From positions 1,499,001 through 1,563,000 of the forward strand of contig NZ_CP121106.1 in assembly GCF_029623755.1 (NCBI RefSeq): a stretch of DNA of 64,000 nucleotides, given 5' to 3'. Below, piece after piece: positions 38,651 through 54,917 of this stretch. The stretch comes from Altererythrobacter sp. CAU 1644. Its GTDB lineage: Bacteria > Pseudomonadota > Alphaproteobacteria > Sphingomonadales > Sphingomonadaceae. A model generated the notes under the pieces. That model was given only the letters and a program-made list of their open reading frames with translations, had not been told where the DNA came from and searched no databases. Positions within the stretch are counted from its first letter, which is position 1. Each line of letters starts with the position of its first letter. The translations under genes were made by a program, and so were the position numbers.

Positions 38651-39478
38651 ATGGAACCAGCCCTGCAAATCACTGGCACCGCGCCCGATCACCGGACGGG
38701 CTCCTATCGGGCATGGAGGCTCCAGCATCAGGGTTCCAGCATGGTCGATCTGGCCTGGCACAGCCGGGTCGATCACGGCCGACCCGAAGCGCATCGCCTC
38801 CTGCCGCACAGCGAACCCTCGCTGGCGATAAGGCGAAGGTTTGATCGCAACGGGCTGACGACCGGCTATCGGTTCGACATCACCTGCGTTCGCCCGGATG
38901 GCGGGCACTATTGTCCCGAACCGGGCGAGGAGATCTACGGTCTGAGGCTCGCCCCGGAATGGATGGAATCTGCGCTTGGCCTACGAGCGGCAGAACTGCA
39001 TGAAAACGATCGGGAAGTTCCCGCACACCTCCTGCACCTGTTCGGTGACGTCAGGAAATTGGCCGACGCGGACGACTTTGTCTCCGCCTGGAAGTGCATG
39101 CTCGAAGTGACCGCCCGGCAGGGCGCAGATGCCGAGATCGACCGGCTCGGCTATGCGGCGGCGCTGTCGCGGTCTGCCGAAGGGCGGATCACGCCGGGCG
39201 AACTGGCCGACCGCGCCGATATCAGCCCGCGTCACCTGCGGCGCGGTTTCGTCGAACGGTTCGGGTTGTCGCCTCGCGGTTGGGCGCGGCGTTTAAGACT
39301 GACGGCGGCACTGCTCGAAGCAGAGCGGTACGACCGGCCCGATTGGGCCGGGATTGCGGCGGGCAACCGGTTCTCCGATCAGGCGCATCTGATCCGCGAA
39401 TGCCGCGCGATCCTGGGCGAGAGCCCGCGCGAATTCCACGCCCAAAGGCGTGGCATGGCCGTTTCGTTCAATCCTTGA
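38651..39478 (+). CDS. AraC-type HTH regulator
   Basis: 275 residues. The N-terminal part (about 1-160) resembles the DUF6597-type ligand region of AraC proteins (SLAIRRRFD, GLRLAPEWMESALGLRAAELHEND). The C-terminal HTH is visible as ITPGELADRADISPRHLRRGFVERFGLSPRGWARRLRL, followed by a shorter second helix set (WAGIAAGNRFSDQAHLIRECRAILGESPREF). Probably regulates the secreted protein gene 51 bp downstream on the same strand. Confidence 0.82.
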   Translation: MEPALQITGTAPDHRTGSYRAWRLQHQGSSMVDLAWHSRVDHGRPEAHRLLPHSEPSLAIRRRFDRNGLTTGYRFDITCVRPDGGHYCPEPGEEIYGLRLAPEWMESALGLRAAELHENDREVPAHLLHLFGDVRKLADADDFVSAWKCMLEVTARQGADAEIDRLGYAAALSRSAEGRITPGELADRADISPRHLRRGFVERFGLSPRGWARRLRLTAALLEAERYDRPDWAGIAAGNRFSDQAHLIRECRAILGESPREFHAQRRGMAVSFNP

Positions 39479-39529
39479 GCGCTGCGCTCGGCTTCCCTGC
39501 CGGAAATCACCGATTTTCCGGAGGTATCG

Positions 39530-40669
39530 ATGCCCAAAGCTCCCGCCATCTTCCCTCTCACGTTCGTGCTGGCGAGCCTCGCCATGCCACTGGCCGCGCA
39601 AGACAATCCGCCCAGCTTCGGCGGTTACGAGTTGAAGGTTCTCGCCAATGCCGACGGCGTTTCCGTTGCACAGCGCGACGGACGCGAGGTCCTCACGGTC
39701 AGCCGTGCCGCGGTCATGCTCGCAGATGCCGAATTTGCGGAAGGCGTCATCGAATTCGACATCAGCTTTGCCGATCAATTCGGTTTCGGCGGTGTGAACT
39801 GGCACGTCTCGGACGATGGCCAGGATTCGGAATATTTCTATCTCCGCCAGCACAAGTCGGGCGAACCCGATGCCGGCCAATACACGCCGGTGCGCGGCGG
39901 GCTGACCTCGTGGCAGATCTTCACCGATGCCAATGCGATCGCCCCCTTCGCCTACACCCATGAAGGCTGGAACAGGGTCAGGATCGTGGTCGCGGGCGAC
40001 AAGGCCGACTTCTATTTCAACGGCAGCACTGCCCCGGTCATCCATGTGCCCGATCTGGCAAGCGACCGCGGAACCGGGGGGATCGCATTTCGTTCGTCCG
40101 GCCCTGGCGGCAGGATCGACATTGCCAATCTGGCGATACGGCCGCTGGCGCCGGGCGAGGCGATTATCGGCCAGCCCGCGGCGGTCGAGACACCTCCGGA
40201 TGGGGTGATCGGAAGCTGGGCGGTCTCGCAACCGTTCGACGAGGCGCTGGTGTTGGGCCAGCTCGCTCTTCCGCGCGCGGTGGCGAGCCTCCCCCAGATC
40301 GCCACGGTCGCGGTCGAAAGCTTTGGGATTGCCGACTTGTCGCGCGCCGCTGCGCCCGACGACGGGGCGGATACGGTACTCGTATCGACCCGGATCAATG
40401 CAAGCCGGGCCAGGCGGGTACGACTGAATTTCGGCTATTCCGACCGCGTTCGCCTGTTCCTCAACGGCGAACTCGTGTTCGAAGGTGATGCCGGCTGGCG
40501 CGTGCGCGACCACTTCTTTCTCGGCACTGTCGGTTTCAAGGACGCCGTCATGCTCGACCTCAGGCAAGGTGAGAATGTGCTGACGGCAGCCGTGTCCGAG
40601 ACGTTCGGCGGCTGGGCCTTTGCCGGAGCGATTGCCGATCGTGAGGGGTTGAAGGTGGATGCCCAATGA
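39530..40669 (+). CDS. Secreted DUF1080/LamG-like protein
   Basis: 379 residues with a signal peptide (cleavage near PLAAQ, residue 24). Residues ~30-205 look like a concanavalin-type jelly roll, as in DUF1080 or LamG domains: VIEFDISFADQFGFGGVNWHV, WNRVRIVVAGDKADFYFNGS. The last ~110 residues (VRLFLNGELVFEGDAGWRVRDHFFLGTVGFKDAVMLDLRQGENVLTAAV) resemble a galactose-binding beta sandwich. Carbohydrate binding is plausible; no catalytic residues are evident. Pairs with the AraC-type regulator before it. Confidence 0.78.
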   Translation: MPKAPAIFPLTFVLASLAMPLAAQDNPPSFGGYELKVLANADGVSVAQRDGREVLTVSRAAVMLADAEFAEGVIEFDISFADQFGFGGVNWHVSDDGQDSEYFYLRQHKSGEPDAGQYTPVRGGLTSWQIFTDANAIAPFAYTHEGWNRVRIVVAGDKADFYFNGSTAPVIHVPDLASDRGTGGIAFRSSGPGGRIDIANLAIRPLAPGEAIIGQPAAVETPPDGVIGSWAVSQPFDEALVLGQLALPRAVASLPQIATVAVESFGIADLSRAAAPDDGADTVLVSTRINASRARRVRLNFGYSDRVRLFLNGELVFEGDAGWRVRDHFFLGTVGFKDAVMLDLRQGENVLTAAVSETFGGWAFAGAIADREGLKVDAQ

Positions 40670-40699
40670 AAAGGGCCGCCCCCGGGGGAGGGGCGGCCC
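40669..40699 (-). terminator. Terminator of the DUF2975/XRE operon
   Basis: Minus strand: GGGCCGCCCC-TCCCCCG-GGGGCGGCCC, a perfect 10-bp stem, then TTTT. It reaches to the last base of the convergent secreted-protein gene. Confidence 0.8.
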
Positions 40700-40724
40700 G
40701 CGACTTGGACCGGAAAGCGAGAGA

Positions 40725-40931
40725 TCAGTCCGCGTCGTAACCGAGCAGGTCGCCTGGCTGGCATTCGAGCTCGCGGCAGATCGCTTCGAGGGTCGAGAAA
40801 CGGATCGCCTTGGCCTTGCCGGTCTTGAGGATCGAAAGGTTGGCGAGGGTCAGACCTACACGGTCGGCCAGTTCGGTGAGGGTCATGCGGCGGTCGTGCA
40901 GCAGGTCGTCGAGTTTCACGTTGATGGTCAT
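40725..40931 (-). CDS. Small XRE/Cro-type HTH regulator
   Basis: 68 residues, essentially a single helix-turn-helix: MTINVKLDDLLHDRRMTLTELADRVGLTLANLSILKTGKAKAIRFSTLEAICRELECQPGDLL. This YozG-like type is commonly encoded with DUF2975 proteins. Its start overlaps the DUF2975 stop (TGATG). It probably binds the TATCGA palindromes upstream of the operon. Confidence 0.92.
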   Translation of the reverse strand: MTINVKLDDLLHDRRMTLTELADRVGLTLANLSILKTGKAKAIRFSTLEAICRELECQPGDLLGYDAD

Positions 40932-41476
40932 CACACGGTCCCCTCCAGGTCTTCGCGCATGGCCGCGCCGTGGCGGAACACGCGGGCGAGGATGAACAGC
41001 ACGATCACCAGCAGGATCGCCGAGAGATCGACCCCCGCGTCGATGTGAATATCGGCGCCCTCGAACTGATCGGCCCATTTGGCGACCAGAACACCCAGCG
41101 CTGCAGCGGGGATCAGCAGGACCTGGACCCCGAGCGTCAGCCAGGCCATCAGGTTGAGCCTTTCGGCATTTTCGGGCGCGAAGGGATCGCCGTCGCCGAC
41201 GGTCTCGATGATCTTGCGCAGCTTGCCGAAGAAGATGAACGCGCCCGTCACGATGATGAAGCCCAGCAGCATGAGGCCAACGACCGTCAGGGTCGGGAAG
41301 GCCGAGGCGGCATCGCCATATTTCTCGGCGATCTCTAGATTGATCCTGCCCCGCATGAGCAGGATCACGGGGGTGGCGATGGCGAGGGCAACTGCGGCGA
41401 AGCCGAGCAGCCCCTGCATGATGATGGTCAGCACGCGGCCGGCCAGCAGCAGTGGGTCGTTGCGGTGGGAAAACAT
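40931..41476 (-). CDS. DUF2975 membrane protein
   Basis: 181 residues with four membrane helices (about 15-40, 60-85, 108-130, 148-165) and the family feature FGKLRKIIETVGDGDPFAPENAERL between helices two and three. DUF2975 proteins pair with a small XRE regulator across bacteria; their function is unknown. Middle gene of a three-gene minus-strand cluster. Confidence 0.9.
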   Translation of the reverse strand: MFSHRNDPLLLAGRVLTIIMQGLLGFAAVALAIATPVILLMRGRINLEIAEKYGDAASAFPTLTVVGLMLLGFIIVTGAFIFFGKLRKIIETVGDGDPFAPENAERLNLMAWLTLGVQVLLIPAAALGVLVAKWADQFEGADIHIDAGVDLSAILLVIVLFILARVFRHGAAMREDLEGTV

Positions 41477-41505
41477 CAGGGGGTCCTTTCGCGGTCCGAA
41501 GCGGC

Positions 41506-41634
41506 TCAGGCGAGCACGGGGGCGACGATCACGGCTGCCTCGACGGCCGGGACGGTCACGATCGCATTGAGCGAGGCAACGGTGACGAAAAGGGCAGCTA
41601 CGAAAGCGGCGGAATGGGAAGCAAAACGTGTCAT
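41506..41634 (-). CDS. 42-residue hydrophobic small protein
   Basis: ATG at 41634 stands behind AAAGGAG with good spacing. The product begins MTRFASHSAAFVAALFVTV and is almost entirely hydrophobic to its end (VEAAVIVAPVLA), fitting one membrane helix or an uncleaved signal. It lies 29 bp upstream of the DUF2975 gene and directly behind the operator array, so it is the first gene of that operon. Function unknown. Confidence 0.7.
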   Translation of the reverse strand: MTRFASHSAAFVAALFVTVASLNAIVTVPAVEAAVIVAPVLA

Positions 41635-41653
41635 TTATCGATCTCCTTTAATT

Positions 41654-41764
41654 TCAATATCGATAATCAATAAGGCGAGTCTCTCTTATTGTCAATCGAT
41701 AATATCGAAAATCGATATTTCACTTATTGTTTCGCGAGATAGCGGCATATCGAACATCGATATG
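41654..41764. promoter_or_regulatory. Array of TATCGA palindromes before the DUF2975/XRE operon
   Basis: Two perfect 19-bp palindromes, AATATCGA-AAA-TCGATATT (41701-41719) and CATATCGA-ACA-TCGATATG (41746-41764), share the core ATATCGA-N3-TCGATAT. A third partial copy lies at 41656-41674 and TCGATA-A-TATCGA (41696-41708) overlaps the first. The stretch is strongly AT-rich. It probably binds the XRE protein encoded in the operon. Confidence 0.8.
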
Positions 41765-41821
41765 TGAGGAGCTGAGGCGTCCGAATCCGGCACGGATTCC
41801 CGATTCGCCGCCGAATCGATG

Positions 41822-42448
41822 CTAGTTTTGCGCTGGCACGACCGACATCAGCGCCAACGGCCGTCCGTCATTGTCCTCGACGAAGCCCATCCACTCTTCG
41901 CTGCCGTCCTCATGGGTATGGATGCGATGCGGCGCTGAAAGGACCTTGGCGCCCCGCTCTTCCAGCCGGGCGAACTCGCCGTGAAGATCATCGACGCGAA
42001 AATAGAGCAGCGATTCTGCCGCAGCCTCACCCTCCGTCAGCATCAGCCGGACCCCGTTGCAGGCAAAGAAGGCGAGCGTCCCGGCGTCGAACAGCGGCTC
42101 CAGCCCCAAGACGTCGCGGTACCAGCGTCTCGATTCCTCGATGTCGCTGACCGAGCGGGCGATCTGCCCGATGGTGCCGAACGGAATTTCCTCGACCATG
42201 TCGATCCTCCTTTGCATGGCGCTCATGGCGTCGATCCCCGGCCAGCGCTTCAATTCCGCCCGCGACCGCATCCCCAGCTTCGAGAGGATGTTGGAGACAT
42301 GGAACTTCACCGCGTTGGCGCTGATCTCCTGCCTTCGCGCGATTTGCTGGTTAGTCAGCCCATGGCGTACGCCCTCGGCCACGCGCCATTCGGCCGGCGT
42401 GAGGATGTCGGGATGGGCGGGTCGGCCACGAAGTCCGGTTGGCGACAT
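41822..42448 (-). CDS. LuxR-type HTH fused to a VOC (glyoxalase) domain
   Basis: 208 residues. Residues ~15-65 are a GerE/LuxR HTH (LTPAEWRVAEGVRHGLTNQQIARRQEISANAVKFHVSNILSKLGMRSRAEL). Residues ~88-205 are one VOC module (IGQIARSVSDIEESRRWYRDVLGLEPLFDAG ... LLYFRVDDLHGEFARLEERGAKV ... GFVEDNDGRPLALMS). The HTH is at the N-terminus, unlike most LuxR proteins. The VOC part probably serves as ligand sensor rather than enzyme; this is inference. Confidence 0.88.
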   Translation of the reverse strand: MSPTGLRGRPAHPDILTPAEWRVAEGVRHGLTNQQIARRQEISANAVKFHVSNILSKLGMRSRAELKRWPGIDAMSAMQRRIDMVEEIPFGTIGQIARSVSDIEESRRWYRDVLGLEPLFDAGTLAFFACNGVRLMLTEGEAAAESLLYFRVDDLHGEFARLEERGAKVLSAPHRIHTHEDGSEEWMGFVEDNDGRPLALMSVVPAQN

Positions 42449-42569
42449 ATCGGCTCAACTAGCACCGCTCGTGGCGATTTTCCCTACCCACTCGGTTTTG
42501 ATCGCCAGCGATTCCTGCCTATGCTATTGCGAGAACGATGTTTTCGTCCGGGGTTTGGGAGGGGCAAGG

Positions 42570-43259
42570 ATGAGAGTGGCACGCCTGTTCGTCCGGCTGA
42601 CGCTATTCTATGCGCTGGTCACGGGAATTGTGTTTGCGGCCGTCTCGATCCACCCGCCGCTGGGCGAATTCCTCCCGATCGGCGGCGCGCAGACACTGCT
42701 TTCCGGTCCCAAGGGCAACCCGCTTGAAAGCGTGAACATCGGCGCGGAACGCGCAGCCAACCTGGGCGGATCGGTCACCTGGCTGTTCGTCGCGGTGGCG
42801 GGCGCGCTGCTCACCACCCTGCCGGTGACCTGGGTCTACATGGCTAGCCGCAGCCGCAAGGAATACGACCAGGCGCTGGTCGAAACCATGATCGTGCTGC
42901 CGATCGCGGTCACCGCCATCGTCGTGATGGTGCACAATTCGCTGGCTCTGGCATTCTCTCTGGCGGGAATCGTCGGCGGGGTAAGGTTCCGCAACACGCT
43001 CAAGAGTTCGGGCGATGCGATCTACATCCTCCTGGCGATCGGGATCGGCCTGGCAGCGGGCATCGGCGCGCTCGAGATCGCACTCGTCATGACAGTGATG
43101 TTCAACTACGCCTTCGCGTTCCTGTGGGTGGCCGACTATGGCGGCGTCACCGGGACGCACCGCTATCTCAGGCCGAGTAATCCCGAAGACGAGGTGGAAG
43201 GCGCAGGCCCCATTGCCGAGGATCACACCCAATCGGGCGAGGGCAGCGAACGCGGCTAG
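42570..43259 (+). CDS. DUF4956 membrane protein
   Basis: 229 residues from ATG at 42570 behind GGGAGGGGCAAGG. Membrane helices at about 7-25, 70-92, 108-135 and 150-180; the conserved block is SLAGIVGGVRFRNTLKSSGDAIYILLAIGIGLAAG. DUF4956 genes often neighbour CotH-like and VTC polyphosphate polymerase genes; here a CotH-like gene is convergent 18 bp away. The last ~35 residues are acidic and probably cytoplasmic. Function unknown. Confidence 0.85.
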   Translation: MRVARLFVRLTLFYALVTGIVFAAVSIHPPLGEFLPIGGAQTLLSGPKGNPLESVNIGAERAANLGGSVTWLFVAVAGALLTTLPVTWVYMASRSRKEYDQALVETMIVLPIAVTAIVVMVHNSLALAFSLAGIVGGVRFRNTLKSSGDAIYILLAIGIGLAAGIGALEIALVMTVMFNYAFAFLWVADYGGVTGTHRYLRPSNPEDEVEGAGPIAEDHTQSGEGSERG

Positions 43260-43277
43260 CCGCCTGGGCCGGCAAGC

Positions 43278-44315
43278 CTAGCGGCACTTCGAAAGCAGGT
43301 TCTTTTCCAGCGCCTGATCGTCGGCAATGTCATCGAAGAAGCCGCCGAGATACTTCTCCATGTCCTGCAGAGTCTTCGGCTCGAGCCCGGGGATGCTGCG
43401 CAGTTCGGCCAGCAGGGCAGGGCGCGCATCGCGCAAGCGCTGGGCTTCTGCCGGGACCAGCGCGTTGACGCTGCAATAGCCGCGATAGACCCGCTGGGTG
43501 ACCGAGCGGATCTTGAGCACGGCATTGGGCACCGCATAGGGGGCATCGACCAGACCCGAATTGTCGAAATCGTAAGGCAGGGGCGTAAGGTCGCTCCGCG
43601 CTTCCTTGCTGGCGCCGAGAACCTTGGAATTATGGCAGCAATCCTTGGGATCGGGCCCCATGGTCATGTCCCAATCCGTGTTTCCGATCATGTACTGGAA
43701 CAGACCGTAACGCGCGGCGTCCTGCGGGATGAGTGCGCTGGAGCGGAAATTGCCGGTGTCGACCTCTTTCAGGCCGAGCCGTCTTGCCGCATCGTCGGCA
43801 TCCTCGATCAGGAAACCGAGGCGGGTGGTCAGCACCTTGCCGTCATCGTTATAGGTGATGCGCGCCAGCCGGACCTTGAGGCTTTCGGGCGTCACCGCAT
43901 TATAAAGCCGGTAGGCGGCGTATTCGCGCAGCACCGTCTGGTCGTAGCTGCCCTGGTCGCGGCAATGCGAAACGAGCTTGAGGCTGCCCTGTTTGTGCAT
44001 CAGCGAGGTCTCGGCGGGCTTCTCCGACAGGCGGATGCGCAGCGGCGGGAAGCGGCAATTCTCGCGCCGACGCCGCGAGATTCCGCGCGCTGCCAGCGTG
44101 ATCGCGTGGCTCTCGCCCGCCGTCTCAAGCGTCGCAGGATAGGCATCGGTCGAACGCTCGGCTCCGCGCGCAATCTTGTTGATCGGGCCGGAGAGCGTAA
44201 GGTCGAGCGGCGTATCCTGGGCGAACAGCGGCGTCACCTTGTCGGGAGCCTCCTGCGCCGATGCCACACTGGCCAGCGCCAGCGTTCCGGCCAGTCCGAA
44301 CAGAAACCTCTTCAT
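43278..44315 (-). CDS. Periplasmic protein with CotH-like kinase motifs
   Basis: 345 residues with a signal peptide (cleavage near ASAQE, residue 21). Features suggest a remote CotH-type protein-kinase fold: REYAAYRLYNAVTPESLKVRLARITY (130-155), FLIEDADDAARRLG, GNTDWDM (211-217) with HN at 228-229, and PYDFDNSG (247-254), resembling the catalytic N-x-D and D-x-D motifs. Six Cys, including CRF, SHCRD, CCHN and GYCS, suggest disulfides. Start overlaps the phosphatase stop by 4 bp. A kinase/phosphatase pair is conceivable but unproven. Confidence 0.68.
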   Translation of the reverse strand: MKRFLFGLAGTLALASVASAQEAPDKVTPLFAQDTPLDLTLSGPINKIARGAERSTDAYPATLETAGESHAITLAARGISRRRRENCRFPPLRIRLSEKPAETSLMHKQGSLKLVSHCRDQGSYDQTVLREYAAYRLYNAVTPESLKVRLARITYNDDGKVLTTRLGFLIEDADDAARRLGLKEVDTGNFRSSALIPQDAARYGLFQYMIGNTDWDMTMGPDPKDCCHNSKVLGASKEARSDLTPLPYDFDNSGLVDAPYAVPNAVLKIRSVTQRVYRGYCSVNALVPAEAQRLRDARPALLAELRSIPGLEPKTLQDMEKYLGGFFDDIADDQALEKNLLSKCR

Positions 44316-45382
44316 GGCGTAACCTCCCCGGTCAGTGGCAATTCGCGGCTGGTCCATGTCCCATCGGGCGCACGCTGGTGGGCGATCGCCCGTTCGCCGA
44401 TCAGCTCGAGATAAGTCGCGGGGCCTCCGTAATGCGCCGCGATCCCGGTATCGACGCGCAGCAGGCGGCCACCATGATCGGCCAGTATCCCATCAAGTGA
44501 AGGCGTATGCGCCACCACCAGTCGGCTGGCCGAATAGCGGGTCAGGACCTGGGCCAGCTCCTCGGCGATCGCAGGACGTTCGACCTCTTCCGGCGCGCGC
44601 GTGATATTTCCGCGATACCACAGCGGCCCAAGCGGATCCTCGAGCACGCTGCGATCCACCTCTTCGCCGGGCGCCAGCGCCGCCGCAAATCGCGCGTTGA
44701 GCACATCGAGCGGCTCGACCGCGCGCTCGGCGCTCAGCCCGCCATGGACAAAAATCGTCGTGCCGACCTGCACCACCGCAGGCCGGCCAGCGGCCCATTG
44801 CGCCAGTTCGCCTCCCGGCGACCAGGCACGTCGGTGCTCGAGCTTGCCCAGCGGGGTGTCGGCGAACCAGCGTTCCTTGGCTTCCTCCGGCCCGATCGGC
44901 GGATCAAGGGCACCGTAGCCTGCCTCGATCATTTCGCGATTGGCCTTCCAGGTCAGGTCGCGGCGCCGCTTAGACTTGCGGTCGGCGAAGGCGGCGTATT
45001 CGCCGGGATGGACATAGCGCAGGTCGCCGATGACATTCATCGCCTCGTGATTGCCCAGCAGGACAACGACACGGCCACCGCTCTTCGGCGCATCCGCTTC
45101 GAGCGCCTGGAGGCTGCGAATGATCTTGAGTGAATCGGGGCCGCGATCGGTCACATCGCCCATCTGGACGAGGACGCTATCCCCTCCGGTCCAGCGGCCC
45201 TTGGCATCCATCAGGCCCGCTGCGCGCGCGATGTCCTTCCACGCCGCGTGGTCGCCGTGCAGGTCGCCCACTGCAATCACGCGCGAAGGTGCTTCTTCGG
45301 CCCATGAAGCGCTCGCAAGCGAGAGGATTGCGAGCAGCGCCGCGAATGCCTGCACCAGCGCCATACCGAATCTGCCAGCCAT
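44312..45382 (-). CDS. Shewanella-type metallophosphoesterase
   Basis: 356 residues with a signal peptide (cleavage near SASWAEE, residue 28). PPP/calcineurin-like motifs are in order: GDLHGD (about 39-44), [22 protein letters not shown] and VAHTPSLDG, each carrying metal ligands. The pattern fits SLP phosphatases (Shewanella-like). Periplasmic location is inferred from the signal. ATG at 45382; an in-frame ATG six codons later is possible. Confidence 0.9.
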   Translation of the reverse strand: MAGRFGMALVQAFAALLAILSLASASWAEEAPSRVIAVGDLHGDHAAWKDIARAAGLMDAKGRWTGGDSVLVQMGDVTDRGPDSLKIIRSLQALEADAPKSGGRVVVLLGNHEAMNVIGDLRYVHPGEYAAFADRKSKRRRDLTWKANREMIEAGYGALDPPIGPEEAKERWFADTPLGKLEHRRAWSPGGELAQWAAGRPAVVQVGTTIFVHGGLSAERAVEPLDVLNARFAAALAPGEEVDRSVLEDPLGPLWYRGNITRAPEEVERPAIAEELAQVLTRYSASRLVVAHTPSLDGILADHGGRLLRVDTGIAAHYGGPATYLELIGERAIAHQRAPDGTWTSRELPLTGEVTP

Positions 45383-45736
45383 GCCTCAATCCCCCGGCGT
45401 CGATTCGCATATAGCACAAAAATCACCGATACTTACGAGCCTCGCATTGGTCGGCGATTAGCGGGTTTGACAAACCCTGCCGCTGTTCCTACATGCCACT
45501 CCAACCGCGTGCTTCGAGCAAGGCTGATTCATGCGCGGGGATCGGCCAAGGAATGGAAGCAGCGGGCTCCATATTCGCGACGCTTGTCAAAGCTGCAGCT
45601 GCGCTCCGAGAGAGGTGCGCCTATCGCTGCGGCCTTTTTGCGTCTCGATATCGGAGCCCTTTTCCGTGTGACCGACACGAGTTCACGAGACCGGGGATCA
45701 TGTGCCCCGGCGCAACACAAAGAGGTTATCTCCCTC
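45383..45736. other. 354-bp rpoB upstream region and leader
   Basis: Contains a candidate sigma-70 promoter at 45467-45495 and, if that is used, a leader of about 230 nt before rpoB. The right end is AAAGAGGTTATCTCCCTC before the ATG. An open frame crosses this region in phase with rpoB (starting TTG at 45467), but its translation is not RpoB-like. No hairpin with a T-run was seen. Confidence 0.45.
45467..45495 (+). promoter_or_regulatory. Candidate promoter for rpoBC
   Basis: A perfect -35 TTGACA (45467-45472), 17-bp spacer and weak -10 TACATG (45490-45495). It is the best-matching pair in the gap, and gives rpoBC its own promoter, needed because rplJL is elsewhere. Confidence 0.4.
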
Positions 45737-49921
<4,185 letters not shown>

Positions 49922-49997
49922 GGGGAGCGGGCCGAGTTATTTGCTTTTTGGCCCCCTCCTCATCCGCGCCCTAGAATTTCACCCGTACGGGAATTGA

Positions 49998-54308
<4,311 letters not shown>

Positions 54309-54342
54309 TCCTCTGCCCGCCAGTCACTGGCTGACCAACAAT

Positions 54343-54380
54343 GACCCCGCTGGAGGCACACGCTTCCGGCGGGGTCTTTT
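54343..54380 (+). terminator. Terminator of rpoBC
   Basis: GACCCCGC ... GCGGGGTC with inner TGGAG/CTTCC pairing, followed by TTTTTATT, 34 bp past the rpoC stop. Confidence 0.88.
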
Positions 54381-54404
54381 TATTCGTCCGTGCGTTGTCG
54401 CGGA

Positions 54405-54890
54405 ATGCGATGGTTTACGGCTTTGCTCGCGTTCCTGGCACTGGTCGCCTGCCAACCTGACTTCGTGCAGGAAACGCCGGAAGACCGGGTGGGGGCTCCG
54501 AACGAGCCATCCAACTCAGGCGCGCTTGTCCCGATAGAGAGCCTGGCCGGAGAATGGCGCGTCGCCGGTATCGACGGTGAGGCGCTGGACGAGCGCTACG
54601 GACTGACGCTTAGTGCGGATGACAACGAGATATGGTGGGAGCCGCGCTGTGCAGGAGTGATCCGCAGCTACCGGATCGACGGCACGGCTCTAGCGATCGG
54701 CTCGCCACGCGCGTCGGGGTCTCCAACACCACCGGGGGTTCCGCCGCCGCCGATCTGCACCATTGGTTGGCCACCGCGTCTGGTCGACGTGGGTGTGGCG
54801 CTGGATGCCGCCGTCACGATCGGACGTACGCCCTCGAACGGCATCGAACTGTCCGGCGGCGGACATAGCCTCACGCTGTTCTCGCAATAG
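54405..54890 (+). CDS. Putative lipoprotein
   Basis: 161 residues. Signal MRWFTALLAFLALVAC gives a lipobox Cys at residue 16. The mature part (ESLAGEWRVAGIDGEALDERYGLTLSADDNEIWWEPRCAG) resembles META/HslJ-like small beta proteins in pattern only. ATG at 54405 chosen over a GTG at 54390, because it begins the signal directly. Function unknown. Confidence 0.75.
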   Translation: MRWFTALLAFLALVACQPDFVQETPEDRVGAPNEPSNSGALVPIESLAGEWRVAGIDGEALDERYGLTLSADDNEIWWEPRCAGVIRSYRIDGTALAIGSPRASGSPTPPGVPPPPICTIGWPPRLVDVGVALDAAVTIGRTPSNGIELSGGGHSLTLFSQ

Positions 54891-54917
54891 GACCGAACCC
54901 GCGCTAAGCGCTCGGCT

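Noticed and set aside
49922-49962. Terminator between rpoB and rpoC
   Set aside because: The GC-rich arms GGGGAGCGGGCC and GGCCCCCTCC pair loosely around a long loop and have no T-run after them; rpoBC should be read through.
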